Assembly (NCBI GenBank): GCA_017164015.1
Contig: CP071065.1
Span: forward strand, 1,367,409 to 1,431,408
DNA: 64,000 nt
Reading direction: 5' to 3'
Origin: Nostoc sp. UHCC 0702
Lineage (GTDB): Bacteria; Cyanobacteriota; Cyanobacteriia; Cyanobacteriales; Nostocaceae
The position numbers and the translations under genes are program-made. Position 1 is the first letter of the stretch. Each line of letters opens with the position of its first letter. Shown here piece by piece: positions 32,864 through 42,800 of the stretch. The notes beneath the pieces were generated by a model, which did not search any database, was not told the DNA's origin, and was given only the letters and a program-made list of their open reading frames with translations.

Positions 32864-33673
32864 CTATTTTTCCCCAATTGATTGGGCATCTGACAGCCGA
32901 AAGTGAGCAACCTTCAGTAGTTTCTGTTTTCCACCGACCAAAAACGGAAGAAACTTCATTACCCCTTGACGCTCCTTGTAATAGTCGTAGCAAAAATACT
33001 CTTTGATCAGCGTAATCCTTGAATCCCAAGCTAACATTGTGCTACAGTCATCAATTGCCCACTGAAATCGACCGCCTGGAATTGCTTTAGAACGAAAAAT
33101 TTGGGAACTCCTCAAAATGAATTTACCGATGACTTCCATCACAATTTCTGAATTAGGAAATCTTTGTTGAAGCGACAAAATAACCTGCTTGACTTCAGAT
33201 TCTGTCAAATACAGGAAGACTCCCTCAGCGATAAATAATACTGCTCGCCCTGCTGAGACAATTTGATTCATCCAAGTCAAGTCTGTGACAGCCGAAGGAA
33301 TAAAGTGATTACGCTCAGATTCTCCGATCAATTGATTCCAAAATACTTCAACATCGGGAGCATCAATGCAAAACCACTCAGCTTGACCGTTATCAAGTAG
33401 GAATGGTCGAGTTGCAAGTCCGCCTCCGAGGGTAATTATGACAGCATCAGAATGCTGTCGTAGAAATTGTTTGACAACTTTATCAACAAGCAATGTATGA
33501 ATAGCGATGCCAAACTGAATTGTCCAATCGTCAACGTTCGGGCAATTAGGGGACATCATCTCCACCAGGGTGACTGCCAGAGCGTCTTTAATGATTCCAT
33601 CAGCCCGCTGTGTTTCTTTTGCACGAAAGTAGACAGGCTTAAATAAATCTTCTGGAACGTTTGCTACTTTCAT
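32864..33673 (-). CDS. Class I methyltransferase of the leucine carboxyl methyltransferase/PPM1 family
   Basis: 269 residues. Pattern of this family: RAKETQRADGIIKDALAVTL near the N-terminus, VIITLGGGLATRPFLLDNGQ as SAM motif I, EWFCIDAPDVEVFWNQLIGE, and AVLFIAEGVFLYLTESEVKQV. Bacterial members methylate small molecules or polyketide intermediates; the substrate here is unknown. It is the only gene of the insertion in the DUF3611 locus, so it appears to be cargo. Confidence 0.8.
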   Translation of the reverse strand: MKVANVPEDLFKPVYFRAKETQRADGIIKDALAVTLVEMMSPNCPNVDDWTIQFGIAIHTLLVDKVVKQFLRQHSDAVIITLGGGLATRPFLLDNGQAEWFCIDAPDVEVFWNQLIGESERNHFIPSAVTDLTWMNQIVSAGRAVLFIAEGVFLYLTESEVKQVILSLQQRFPNSEIVMEVIGKFILRSSQIFRSKAIPGGRFQWAIDDCSTMLAWDSRITLIKEYFCYDYYKERQGVMKFLPFLVGGKQKLLKVAHFRLSDAQSIGEK

Positions 33674-33898
33674 TCTCTTTCAAAGTCTGGATGGAGTTCT
33701 GAATCTTTGTATTACCAGTATCTCTCACGTATTGCGACTCGACTCGTGAAAGAAAAACGCAACTAACAAAGCAACTAAGAAAAAATCTAATCACTTAGCT
33801 TAATAGCTTTATTGATAAAGCTTTCAGCAGCCAGTGCTGAGTACCTTGATTGCTCCCCGCTGCCAATGGGGAGCAACTTCCCCCCCCAGCCACCCCAG

Positions 33899-34016
33899 CA
33901 AAATTATTCGAGCGCTTGATGTGTTCGTAATGGTAGGTAATGTTAATGCTATTGCTGCTCACTTTGTCGGTACTGTCGCTTCACTGTGGTTGCTAGAGCG
34001 AGTGCATCAACACTAA
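33899..34016 (+). pseudogene. DUF3611 family protein, 3' fragment
   Basis: In-frame remainder of the split gene: KIIRALDVFVMVGNVNAIAA then HFVGTVASLWLLERVHQH and stop. The pattern LDVFV..N.N.I.AHFVG...LWLL is the conserved DUF3611 C-terminus. A GTG at 33834 opens an upstream extension, but that part is insertion sequence. Confidence 0.85.
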
Positions 34017-34298
34017 TTAATTAATTTTGGTTTTTAGATTTTAGATTGTAGAAGAATTAGAAAAGTAGGGTGCATTGCGCGGGGCGACAACGCACCGACA
34101 ATAATTAAAGATGTGTAAATCCTGATTATGTGAATTTAAATTATTAAGGTAATTCCAAATAAAAAATATCCCATTGTTCACAGTGATCAGTTATCAACTA
34201 TAACTAAAATAATTTATTTCTTAGAGTTACTTAATGATTTTAACTCAACGGCGTTGTAATCTATAAAAAAGGATCAATGCTAACAAGGGGTTTTTATT

Positions 34299-35021
34299 AT
34301 GTCAGCTGAAATTACCACAGCAGCAACCAACCCTACACAAGGACTAGAGGACTGGGTAGATCCGCCCATGCCACCCACAGATTTGATTTTTGACGACGGA
34401 GTACCTTTGGAAAGCAACCGCCACCGCATCGGTATGAATGCCTTGATTCGGTCACTACAACATGCTTGGGCTGACCGTAATGATTACTTTACTGGCGGTA
34501 ATATGTTCGTGTATTACAGTCGCGCCCAAGTCAAAAACCGCGATTTCAGAGGGCCTGATTTCTTTGTTGTATTAGATATTGATGGAAGTTATCCCCGTCA
34601 AGGTTGGGTTGTGTGGGATGAACATGGACGTTATCCAGATGTAATTGTTGAACTTTTATCAGAAAGTACTCAAGAAGTAGATAAAGGGGCGAAAAAAGAT
34701 TTATACGAAAGAGTTTTTCACACGCGAAATTATTTTATTTTCGACCCCTTTGATGCAAACTCTCTGCAAGGTTGGCAGTTAAATTCTTCCCAAAAATACC
34801 AACCTTTGGAATTAGATAGTCGTGGCTGGCTTTGGTGTGAAGCATTAGGTTTATACTTGGGAACTTGGGAAGGTTGCATTGACCGGGAAACAGCAGCGTG
34901 GCTAAGATTTTATGATCAGGCAGGAAATTTAGTATTGTTGCCAGAGGAAGCAGCCGCACAACGCGCCGAACGTCTTGCAGCACGGTTGCGAGAATTGGGG
35001 GAAAACCCAGATTTTTTGTAA
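34299..35021 (+). CDS. Uma2 family protein (DUF820) with C-terminal extension
   Basis: 240 residues. The core shows RGPDFFVVLDIDGS, YPDVIVELLSESTQEVDKGA, KKDLYERVFHTRNYFIFDP, i.e. the Uma2 PD...ExL...K layout. A Glu/Arg-rich helix at the C-terminus (EEAAAQRAERLAARLRELGE) is common in longer cyanobacterial versions. ATG 34299 follows AAGGGG. Function unknown. Confidence 0.88.
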   Translation: MSAEITTAATNPTQGLEDWVDPPMPPTDLIFDDGVPLESNRHRIGMNALIRSLQHAWADRNDYFTGGNMFVYYSRAQVKNRDFRGPDFFVVLDIDGSYPRQGWVVWDEHGRYPDVIVELLSESTQEVDKGAKKDLYERVFHTRNYFIFDPFDANSLQGWQLNSSQKYQPLELDSRGWLWCEALGLYLGTWEGCIDRETAAWLRFYDQAGNLVLLPEEAAAQRAERLAARLRELGENPDFL

Positions 35022-35195
35022 ATTCTTGCTTAGGACTCTGAGCGATACTGGAAGTAACAACAACTAGTGCGGAATGTGGGTTCTAGATATCATCTATGTT
35101 CAGGTATTATACTGGATCTTTTTTGTATATATACTTAGCATGGGTAAATATGTGGAACGATCGCCCCAAAACACAGCTTCTCACACCATCAGTAA

Positions 35196-35873
35196 TTACA
35201 CCAATCCTGAACGCAGGGCGACGACGGCTGCTTGCACGCGATCGTCAACTGCTAATTTGTTCATGATTCCCCGGACGTGAGTTTTAACTGTATTGGGGCT
35301 GAGATAAAGTTTTTCAGCTATCTCTGGGTTGCTTAACCCATCTACCATTAGTTTTAAGACTTCTAACTCGCGCCCAGATAGGTTAGCGGTGTTGTTGGTG
35401 GGTGAGGGCGGTTTGAGATTGTCAATTACTTGTCTGGCAATTTGAGGATCGAGGTAGGCTGCACCATCAACTGCGGCAGCGATCGCACTCAACAGTCGCT
35501 CTACACTCGCACCTTTGATACAATAGGCATCGGCACCGCTAGATAATGCCGCGATAATTTCTGTCTCGGTTTTATGGGATGTCAACATCACCACATGAGT
35601 TTCTGGTAATGCTGCCTTAATTTGCTTTGTGGCTGCAATGCCATCTAGCCTTGGTAAGCCAATATCCATGACTACCAAATCAGGTTTTAATTTCAGCGCT
35701 GCTTGCACTCCCAAATAGCCATCTTCCGCTTGTCCCACAATTTGCAACTGGGGATGAGCCATTAATGACTGTTCTAATCCCAGTTGCATCATGGGATCAT
35801 CCTCGACTATTAACACGCGCAATTGAGGAACATCGGTAGGTAAGTTGAAGTGATGGCTAGTATCTGGAGACAT
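35196..35873 (-). CDS. NarL/FixJ-type response regulator
   Basis: 225 residues from ATG 35873. Receiver domain: VLIVEDDPMMQ (acidic pocket), VVMDIGLPRLDG (phospho-acceptor Asp), MLTSHK and YCIKGA (conserved Lys). It is followed by a LuxR-type helix-turn-helix: LSGRELEVLKLMVDGLSNPE, IAEKLYLSPNTVKTHVRGIM. It binds DNA upon phosphorylation. No histidine kinase gene is adjacent, so the partner is unknown. Upstream lies a TTGACTA-type tandem repeat. Confidence 0.93.
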   Translation of the reverse strand: MSPDTSHHFNLPTDVPQLRVLIVEDDPMMQLGLEQSLMAHPQLQIVGQAEDGYLGVQAALKLKPDLVVMDIGLPRLDGIAATKQIKAALPETHVVMLTSHKTETEIIAALSSGADAYCIKGASVERLLSAIAAAVDGAAYLDPQIARQVIDNLKPPSPTNNTANLSGRELEVLKLMVDGLSNPEIAEKLYLSPNTVKTHVRGIMNKLAVDDRVQAAVVALRSGLV

Positions 35874-35875
35874 TT

Positions 35876-35962
35876 TAATAGTCAATAGTCAATGGTCAAT
35901 GGTCAATAGTCAATGGTCAAAAATCTATGGACTATAGACTATTGACTCTTGACTCTGGACTA
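35876..35962. repeat. TTGACTA/GGTCAAT heptanucleotide repeats
   Basis: Tandem AGTCAAT/GGTCAAT heptamers, then a mirrored set (GACTATTGACTCTTGACTC), another of the short tandem repeat classes of heterocystous cyanobacteria. It fills the gap between the response regulator and era, both on the minus strand. Confidence 0.85.
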
Positions 35963-35968
35963 ACTTGT

Positions 35969-36937
35969 TTATTCTTCCACGCGATAGCCCAACTCGGCTA
36001 AGCTGACGCGAGAGTGACGCCATTTTGGTTGCACTTTCACGAATAGTTCTAGGTAGACTTTGCCTGAAATTAACTTTTGGATCTGTTCGCGGGCTGCACT
36101 ACCAATTGCTTTGAGCATTGAGCCACCTTTGCCAATGAGAATGCCTTTTTGAGAATCCCGTTCTACGTGTATGGTGGCGAGTACACGGGTAATGCTTGGT
36201 GTTTCTTCTACTTGATCAATGGCGATCGCTACTGAATGAGGTACTTCTTCCCGCGTCAATAGTAAAATTTGTTCACGAATCAATTCGCCCATGATAAAGC
36301 GTTCCGGTTGGTCTGTCACCAAGTCCGGGGGATAGTATAATGGCCCGGTTTCTAAATGCTCGATTAATATCTGTTGCAGTTCGGGTAATCCTGCAACAGT
36401 CTTGGCAGAAAATTTCACTATTGGCCATTGATTAGATTCAGCCAACTGCTCGTAACTCTCATCGATAATGTGGGAATCTGCGGGTTGTTGGTCAATTTTA
36501 TTTAAACCCAAAATCACCGATGTTTGACTGCGAATCAGTAAATCGGCAATAAAGCGATCGCCTGCACCACAAACTGCTGTTCCATCTACTACAAATAGCA
36601 CTACGTCTACTGATTCAATGGCTATTTTGGCATTTTGTACCAGCACTTCCCCCAATTGATGATGGGGTTTATGAATGCCTGGTGTATCTACAAAAATTAA
36701 CTGCGCTTCTGGTGTAGTTAAAATGCCTCGTAAACGATTACGTGTTGTTTGTGCTACAGGTGAAGTTATTGCAATTTTTTGTCCTATTAATTGATTCATT
36801 AAAGTAGATTTACCGACATTTGGACGACCAATAATGCCGATAAAACCTGACTTAAATTCAGGAGGAGCCTGAGGAATTGCGACTTCTCCTGAATAAGAGA
36901 AGGTGTAATTATCAATACTAGTCAACTTTGGCTCCAT
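35969..36937 (-). CDS. era: Ribosome-assembly GTPase Era
   Basis: 322 residues. GTPase motifs: GRPNVGKST (residues 37-45), FVDTPGIHKPHH, GLNKIDQ. The C-terminal KH domain is marked by HVERDSQKGILIGKGGSMLK. Era binds 16S rRNA and helps 30S maturation. A short N-terminal extension of about 30 residues precedes the G domain, as in other cyanobacteria. Confidence 0.96.
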   Translation of the reverse strand: MEPKLTSIDNYTFSYSGEVAIPQAPPEFKSGFIGIIGRPNVGKSTLMNQLIGQKIAITSPVAQTTRNRLRGILTTPEAQLIFVDTPGIHKPHHQLGEVLVQNAKIAIESVDVVLFVVDGTAVCGAGDRFIADLLIRSQTSVILGLNKIDQQPADSHIIDESYEQLAESNQWPIVKFSAKTVAGLPELQQILIEHLETGPLYYPPDLVTDQPERFIMGELIREQILLLTREEVPHSVAIAIDQVEETPSITRVLATIHVERDSQKGILIGKGGSMLKAIGSAAREQIQKLISGKVYLELFVKVQPKWRHSRVSLAELGYRVEE

Positions 36938-37108
36938 CCTCGTATTTTATAGATGAGGTAAATGGGTTTTTTCCCAAAACATCAACAATCATAAAATCAC
37001 CCTAACATTTTTGGGGATTGCTTCTGCTTAGGCTTAATCTACTACTAACCTTTGCTTAGGTTTAATCTACTACTAATCATACTTGGATCATAACGTCAAA
37101 AGAAAGAT

Positions 37109-38191
37109 ATGGGAGAACGCAAACGCATTGGCATTCTGACTAGTGGGGGAGATTGCTCTGGTTTGAATGCTGTAATTAGAGCTGTGGTACATTGTGCTGT
37201 GAATACCTATGGCTGGGAAGTGTTAGGAATTCGTCAAGCTACATTAGGATTGATGGCACGTCCGCCACAAGCCACAAAACTGGAAATTGAACAAGTAGAC
37301 TCGCTGTTAACTGCCGGTGGTACAATGTTGGGAACAACCAATAAAGGCGATCCTTTTGCTTTTCCCATGCCCAATGGTAGTTTATGCGATCGCTCCGCAG
37401 AAATCATTGCAGGCTATCATGAATTAAATTTAGATGCTTTGATTGGTATCGGTGGTGATGGCAGTTTGGCAATTCTCCGTCGTTTGGCACAACAAGGTGG
37501 CATTAACCTAGTTGGTATTCCCAAAACCATTGATAATGATATTGGCGTTACTGAACATGCGATCGGTTTCGATACAGCGGTTAATATCGCCACAGAAGCA
37601 TTAGATCGGTTGCATTTTACAGCTGCTAGTCATAGCCGCGTCATGATTTTAGAAGTGATGGGACGTGATGCTGGACACATAGCAATAGCTGCGGGAATTG
37701 CGGGGGGAGCAGATGTAATTTTAATTCCAGAAATTCCCTACACAATTGATCATATTTGCTACAAAATCAAAGAACGCCAAGAGACAGGCAAAAACTATTG
37801 TTTGATTATTGTATCTGAGGCAGTTCGCACCCACGATGGCGAAATTGTGACGATGACAAATCGTTTAGGACAATCTCGATATGGTGGTATTGGTGAGTAT
37901 CTAGCCGATCAAATTATCCAGCGTGTTGGTGTAGAAACACGAGTCACAGTTTTAGGACACATTCAACGAGGTGGAACTGCTTCACCACTGGATAGATTAG
38001 TTGCAACCGCTTTTGGCGTAGCCGCAGTTAATTTAATCGCAGAAGGTAAATATGATCGCATGGTGACATGGCAAAATCGTCAAGTATTAAGCGTACCAAT
38101 TACAGAAGCGATCGCTCAATATAGCGCCGTCGATCCTAATGGTACTTTAGTTAAAACCGCTCGTGGTATGGGGATTTATTTAGGAGACTAA
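37109..38191 (+). CDS. pfkA: 6-phosphofructokinase
   Basis: 360 residues. GILTSGGDCSGLNAVIRAVV at the N-terminus, GGDGS (115-119) in the phosphoryl-donor site, GIPKTIDNDIGVTEHAIGFD with catalytic Asp residues, and EVMGRDAGHIA. Gly118 is the ATP-type residue, while Lys139 sits where E. coli PFK has Gly. This Gly/Lys combination is typical of group III ATP-dependent enzymes rather than PPi-dependent ones. It catalyses the committed step of glycolysis. Confidence 0.95.
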   Translation: MGERKRIGILTSGGDCSGLNAVIRAVVHCAVNTYGWEVLGIRQATLGLMARPPQATKLEIEQVDSLLTAGGTMLGTTNKGDPFAFPMPNGSLCDRSAEIIAGYHELNLDALIGIGGDGSLAILRRLAQQGGINLVGIPKTIDNDIGVTEHAIGFDTAVNIATEALDRLHFTAASHSRVMILEVMGRDAGHIAIAAGIAGGADVILIPEIPYTIDHICYKIKERQETGKNYCLIIVSEAVRTHDGEIVTMTNRLGQSRYGGIGEYLADQIIQRVGVETRVTVLGHIQRGGTASPLDRLVATAFGVAAVNLIAEGKYDRMVTWQNRQVLSVPITEAIAQYSAVDPNGTLVKTARGMGIYLGD

Positions 38192-38519
38192 ATTTAGTTA
38201 GGAGTTAGGAGTTAGGAGTTAGGAGTTTGGAATTTTTGACTAACAACTCTTAGCAATTTTTGTAGGGTGGGCACTGCTTGAGGTTAGTTCAAACCCTTAT
38301 TTTAACTTGTCAGCAGTGCCCACCACAGGATTAATTGAGAATAGTGTAAGTTATCACTTATGCTTTTCTCTCTGTGTCCTTTGTGTCTTTGTGGTTTAAA
38401 AATAATTTATTTAACCACTCTAGACGCAGAGAACGCAGAGAAAATCAAGAAAGATTTTCACGATGATTTAGCACTGCTATAGCATTATCAGTCATCAGTC
38501 ATCAGTTATCTGTTATCTA
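38192..38519. repeat. Intergenic repeats and a 12-bp inverted repeat
   Basis: 38195-38228: TTAGGAG heptamers. 38267-38278 GTGGGCACTGCT is mirrored perfectly at 38312-38323, enclosing 33 bp (possible terminator or miniature repeat). 38355-38445: CTGTGTC/TTTGTGG and GACGCAGAG dispersed repeats. 38485-38515: AGTCATCAGTTATC repeats. No gene. Confidence 0.65.
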
Positions 38520-39647
38520 TTAATTAATAACTCCTAATACAAATTCACCTTGATTTACTGCTTGATTAGTTGAAATGTCATAAACCAATCCACTTTCTTG
38601 GGCAAAGATATCTATAACGGTGGGCAATTTACTCTCTTTATTAAAACTGAGGATTTGATACAGTTTATCTCCAGCTTTGACTTGACTACCTAATTCCACT
38701 CTAGATTGAATCATGCCACCTGCGATCGCATAATATTTTTTCCTCTTGCTGCTGGTGCAAAAAGTCATTTCATGATTTTTTATTTCATGTGGTAAATCAG
38801 GAATTTGCAATACACCTTTTTGTACTAAATAGTTTTTTACACCCCTAACACCTTTGGCAACTGAATCAGAATTCATTTGCATTCCTGTCCCTAATTCCAG
38901 CGTCCAAGCTTCTATATCAAATCTGATTTCTCTACCAAGCTGTTGAAAAACAGCTTCTAAAGCTAACCAAGGTTTGATAAAAGCCTCATCAAAAGCATCA
39001 CCATCATATTTGTCAAGTAAAATTCCGAAATCGAGCAGAAAGTATTTTGCACTATCTTCTCGATTGCGGAAGTAATAAAGGTAGTCTAAAGCTTGATTTG
39101 TAGAACTATGTAAATCAATCAAATAATCTGCATCTAAACTGAGAGATTGTAATTGATAGCGAAAATTTTCGGTGAAAGGTACACTCATAGGAGAATTAAT
39201 TTTTTCTAAAAGTTTGGCGAATTGCTCCTGAATTATAGTTAAATAATTCTGGCGAACGACCTCTGGAGTAAAATGAAGTTGAGATTTAGTAAATGCGACT
39301 AAATCGTCAGCTTCTTTTTCATAGTCCCAAAATATCCTGTTCCAATCTTTAGCTTCGTAGGTACAATAGCGACCAGGCGAAAAATGTTGAGCGCGTTCAT
39401 TTGTACCCATAGGATTACAAACCGGAACTAACCAAATTTCTCCAACCAAATCAGCATCATTGATTGTCAACAAAAACTCAATTAATTGATGAATAACAGC
39501 ATTACCAGCAATTTCTGCACCATGTAAATTAGATTGAATATAAACCTTTTTACCTGGTTGAGCGCCAATGAATTTGTAAACTTGAATAAATAGGCGATCG
39601 CCTGAAGCCATTTGACGTAAAGTAATAGTTTCAATAATCGGAAGCAT
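38520..39647 (-). CDS. Succinylglutamate desuccinylase/aspartoacylase-family zinc hydrolase
   Basis: 375 residues. Zinc-site motifs: YIQSNLHGAEIAGNAVIHQL (His and Glu), VPVCNPMGTNER, DADYLIDLHSST (third ligand). The C-terminal region has a barrel-sandwich-like segment (GGMIQSRVELGSQVKAGDKL). Family members deacylate N-acyl amino acids or cleave amides; the substrate here is unknown. Some cyanobacterial homologues are called AstE-like. No operon partners. Confidence 0.85.
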   Translation of the reverse strand: MLPIIETITLRQMASGDRLFIQVYKFIGAQPGKKVYIQSNLHGAEIAGNAVIHQLIEFLLTINDADLVGEIWLVPVCNPMGTNERAQHFSPGRYCTYEAKDWNRIFWDYEKEADDLVAFTKSQLHFTPEVVRQNYLTIIQEQFAKLLEKINSPMSVPFTENFRYQLQSLSLDADYLIDLHSSTNQALDYLYYFRNREDSAKYFLLDFGILLDKYDGDAFDEAFIKPWLALEAVFQQLGREIRFDIEAWTLELGTGMQMNSDSVAKGVRGVKNYLVQKGVLQIPDLPHEIKNHEMTFCTSSKRKKYYAIAGGMIQSRVELGSQVKAGDKLYQILSFNKESKLPTVIDIFAQESGLVYDISTNQAVNQGEFVLGVIN

Positions 39648-39830
39648 AAAGAATTTACTGATGGTTTGAGTACATTATCGCTGTATCTGTACTGCATTAA
39701 AAACGATACAAACTCAAATCATACCAACTTGCGTGAATTAACAAAACTCAATCTTTCCTTCTGCGCTTCTGCGTCTCTGCGTGAATTACACAAATAAGCT
39801 AGCATCACATTAACTAGTATGGGGGTAGTT

Positions 39831-42800
39831 ATGGTGGAAAATTGGTTGCGGATAACTCATCAAGACGATAAAATCCAACTTTCCTGGCAACGGGAACAAT
39901 CAGCACCACGTTCAGCACCTCCCATCACTTTTGAGCATCCCTTTGATGAAGAGACATTAACCGATTTACGCTGGTATCTGGAACAGTATTTACCTTTTCC
40001 CTACGGTATCTACCCTGACAAAGCCAACAAAATCGAGCAAAAGTTCCAAGAGTGGGGACAGCAGCTATTTGAGTTAGTATTTCCCCGCACCACTAAAGCT
40101 TGGGATTTTTTCCAAGAAGCTACCAGGCAAGGGCTGGACAAGTGCGAAATTAACATTTCTTCCGATAACCCTACAGTGCTAAATTTGCCTTGGGAGTTGC
40201 TGCATTCCCCTGATTATCAATTTCTTGCACCGTCTTTAGCGGGGATGTATCGCAGTCTTAATGGTTATGCAGTGCGGGCAAATATAGGAAAATTACCCCA
40301 GGATAAGTTAAATATTTTACTGGTAATTGCCCGTCCTTATGGCGAAAAAGATGTAGCTTTAAAAACTATTGCTCGTCCCCTACTGGAAGCGTTGAAACCG
40401 ATTCAAAAGTATGTCAACCTCAAGGTATTGCGTCCGCCTAGCTTTGAGGAATTTGAGCAAGAACTGAATGCTCACAAGGATTTTTACCACATCGTCCATT
40501 TTGATGGACATGGGAGCTTTGACGAAAATAGCACCGGATTTCAACATTCCTACGGCAGCAAAGGGCAGGGAGTATTGGTGTTTGAAAATACCGATGGTTC
40601 GCCGCAAATTATTACTGCTGCCCAAATTGCTCAGAGTTTAAATGATTGCCGCGTGCCGATTTTCGTGTTAAATGCTTGTAAATCAGCCCAGGAAGGAGAT
40701 GGTAGTTTTTCCTCCGTAGCGACGCGTTTGGTGTCCTTGGGTGCAAAGAGCGTGGTGGCAATGGCTTATAATGTGCAAGTCGAAGCAGCGAAACATTTTA
40801 TTGGACGGTTTTATCAGCAACTAGTAACGGGAACCGATGTATCTACTGCGGTAGCGGCAGCGCGGCGACAGGTTGTCAATCAACGCCTGCGTTCCAGTCC
40901 TAGAGGTGATTTGCCCTTGGCTGACTGGATGGTTCCGGTGTTGTACCAGCAGGAAACCTACACACCGTTTGAGCAGGCAAATAAAAATACGGAAGATATT
41001 AATGATATTGATAACTTATTAAAAGAGTCTGTCAGCAACTTGTTGGGGTTTCCAGAACAGGGGCGTTACGGTTTTATTGGTCGAGACTACGATATTTTAC
41101 GGTTAGAGCGGGCTTTTCGCCAAAATAATAGCGTGCTGTTGCAAGGCATGGGAGGGGTGGGTAAAACTGAGTTAACCACAGGGTTTGGGCGGTGGTTGGA
41201 AGAAACTCAGGGGCGTAAGCAGATATTTTTTACTTCCTTTGAGTCTGGTGCGTCGCTGAGTCGGGTGGTAAATGAAGTAGGAAGGGCGGTTTGGGTAGAT
41301 AAGTTTTCCCAGTATGACGCAGAGCAACAACAACGAGCAGTATTGAAATATCTGCAATCTCAGCCCTGTTTGTTGATTTGGGATAACTTTGAACCTGTGA
41401 ACGGTTTTCCCACAGGGAATGAACCATTATTGACTGGGGAAGAGAGAAATAAATTAAACCAGTTTCTTAAGGAATTGCGGGGTGGTAAATCTTGGGTATT
41501 AATTACCAGTCGCCGCGAAGAACCTTGGCTTGATTGTGGGTATAGTTTCAATCTGCGGGGGTTGTCTCAAGCGGATGCCCAAGAGTTAGCCGCGAAGATT
41601 CTGCAAACGGTGGGTGTAGAGAGAAAGAACTTGCAAGCAGAGTATTTGGAGTTGTTGAAATTGCTGGGGGGACATCCCTTGTCTTTGCGGGTAGTATTAC
41701 CGCATTTGCAGACACAGACACCTGTGCAGTTAATTGAAGCGTTGCGGCGAGGGTTGGATACTTTTACGGGACAAGAGGAAGAAGGCAGAGAAAAATCTCT
41801 TACTGTGTCGTTGGATTATTCTTTTGCTAAGTTGTCAGAGAAGGCGCGGCAACATTTACCGTTTTTGGCTTTGTTTTCGGAACGGGTTTATGCTTATTGG
41901 CTTAGTATCTTCTTAGCAAATCCAGATAGTGATTATGGACAGGTATACAGAGATGTTTTTGGTGAAAATGTGCAAGCTAGCGATTGGCAATTAATTCTTG
42001 ACGAGGCAACAGAAATAGGTATATTAGAACATCTAGGTTCAACAGTTTATACAATTCACCCTGCATTACCTTGGTATCTGCGCCAACGCCTAAATGACCA
42101 AAGCACTCAAGCAGCGATTCTGGAACTGGAAAAAAAGTTACTAATTTTTTATGCTGCCTTGGCAGAACACTATGATAAACAGCTAATTAGCAATGCTGAC
42201 AATATTAGCCTGATGTTGCGAATAGAAGAACCAAATTTTTTACAAAACCTACGCTTTGCTGAACAAAATAAGGATTGGCGTAATGCTCAGTTAATTTTGA
42301 CGATTTTGGGAGAGGTATATAAGCGATGGGGCCGTCAACAAGAATTTAACTCACTGCGGCAGAGAGCATTTAAGCAGATAGGCTTAAACCTCAAACAGGT
42401 AAAAGAAAAAGGTAACGCAGCCTTTGATTTGTGGATGTATTTACGTAACAACGAAGCTAATGAAGCTTTAGCTATTAATGACTTGGAAAGAGCAAGAACA
42501 ATATATCAAGAAATTTTAGATGAGTTGATAGCATTAAGAAATCCTTCTGTAAATGACGGCATAGCAACTTTGAATAATAATTTAGCAGGTGTAGCTGTCG
42601 GGCTAGGAGATTTAGAAACTGCCACTGTTGCTTACGAAAGAGCGCTGAATCTTAGGGAAGAATCTGGAGAATTTTACAAAGCTGCTGGTATTTATTTAAA
42701 TTTGAGTAAGGTTGCCCAATTGCAAAGACAATTCCAGAAAGCCATAGATTATTCACAAAAAGCTTTAAGAATATACGAAGATGCTAAAGACCTATACAAG

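Larger units (their letters stand above)
32241..33898. mobile_element. 1.66-kb insertion splitting a DUF3611 gene, flanked by an 8-bp direct repeat
   Basis: CAAAATTA occurs at 32233-32240 and 33899-33906. Removing one copy plus the intervening DNA restores codons D-P-N-K-I-I-R-A across the junction. The word GGGAGCAAC is present just inside both ends in the same orientation (32241-32249, 33860-33868). No transposase or clear terminal inverted repeat is visible. The only gene inside is a minus-strand methyltransferase. Confidence 0.65.
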
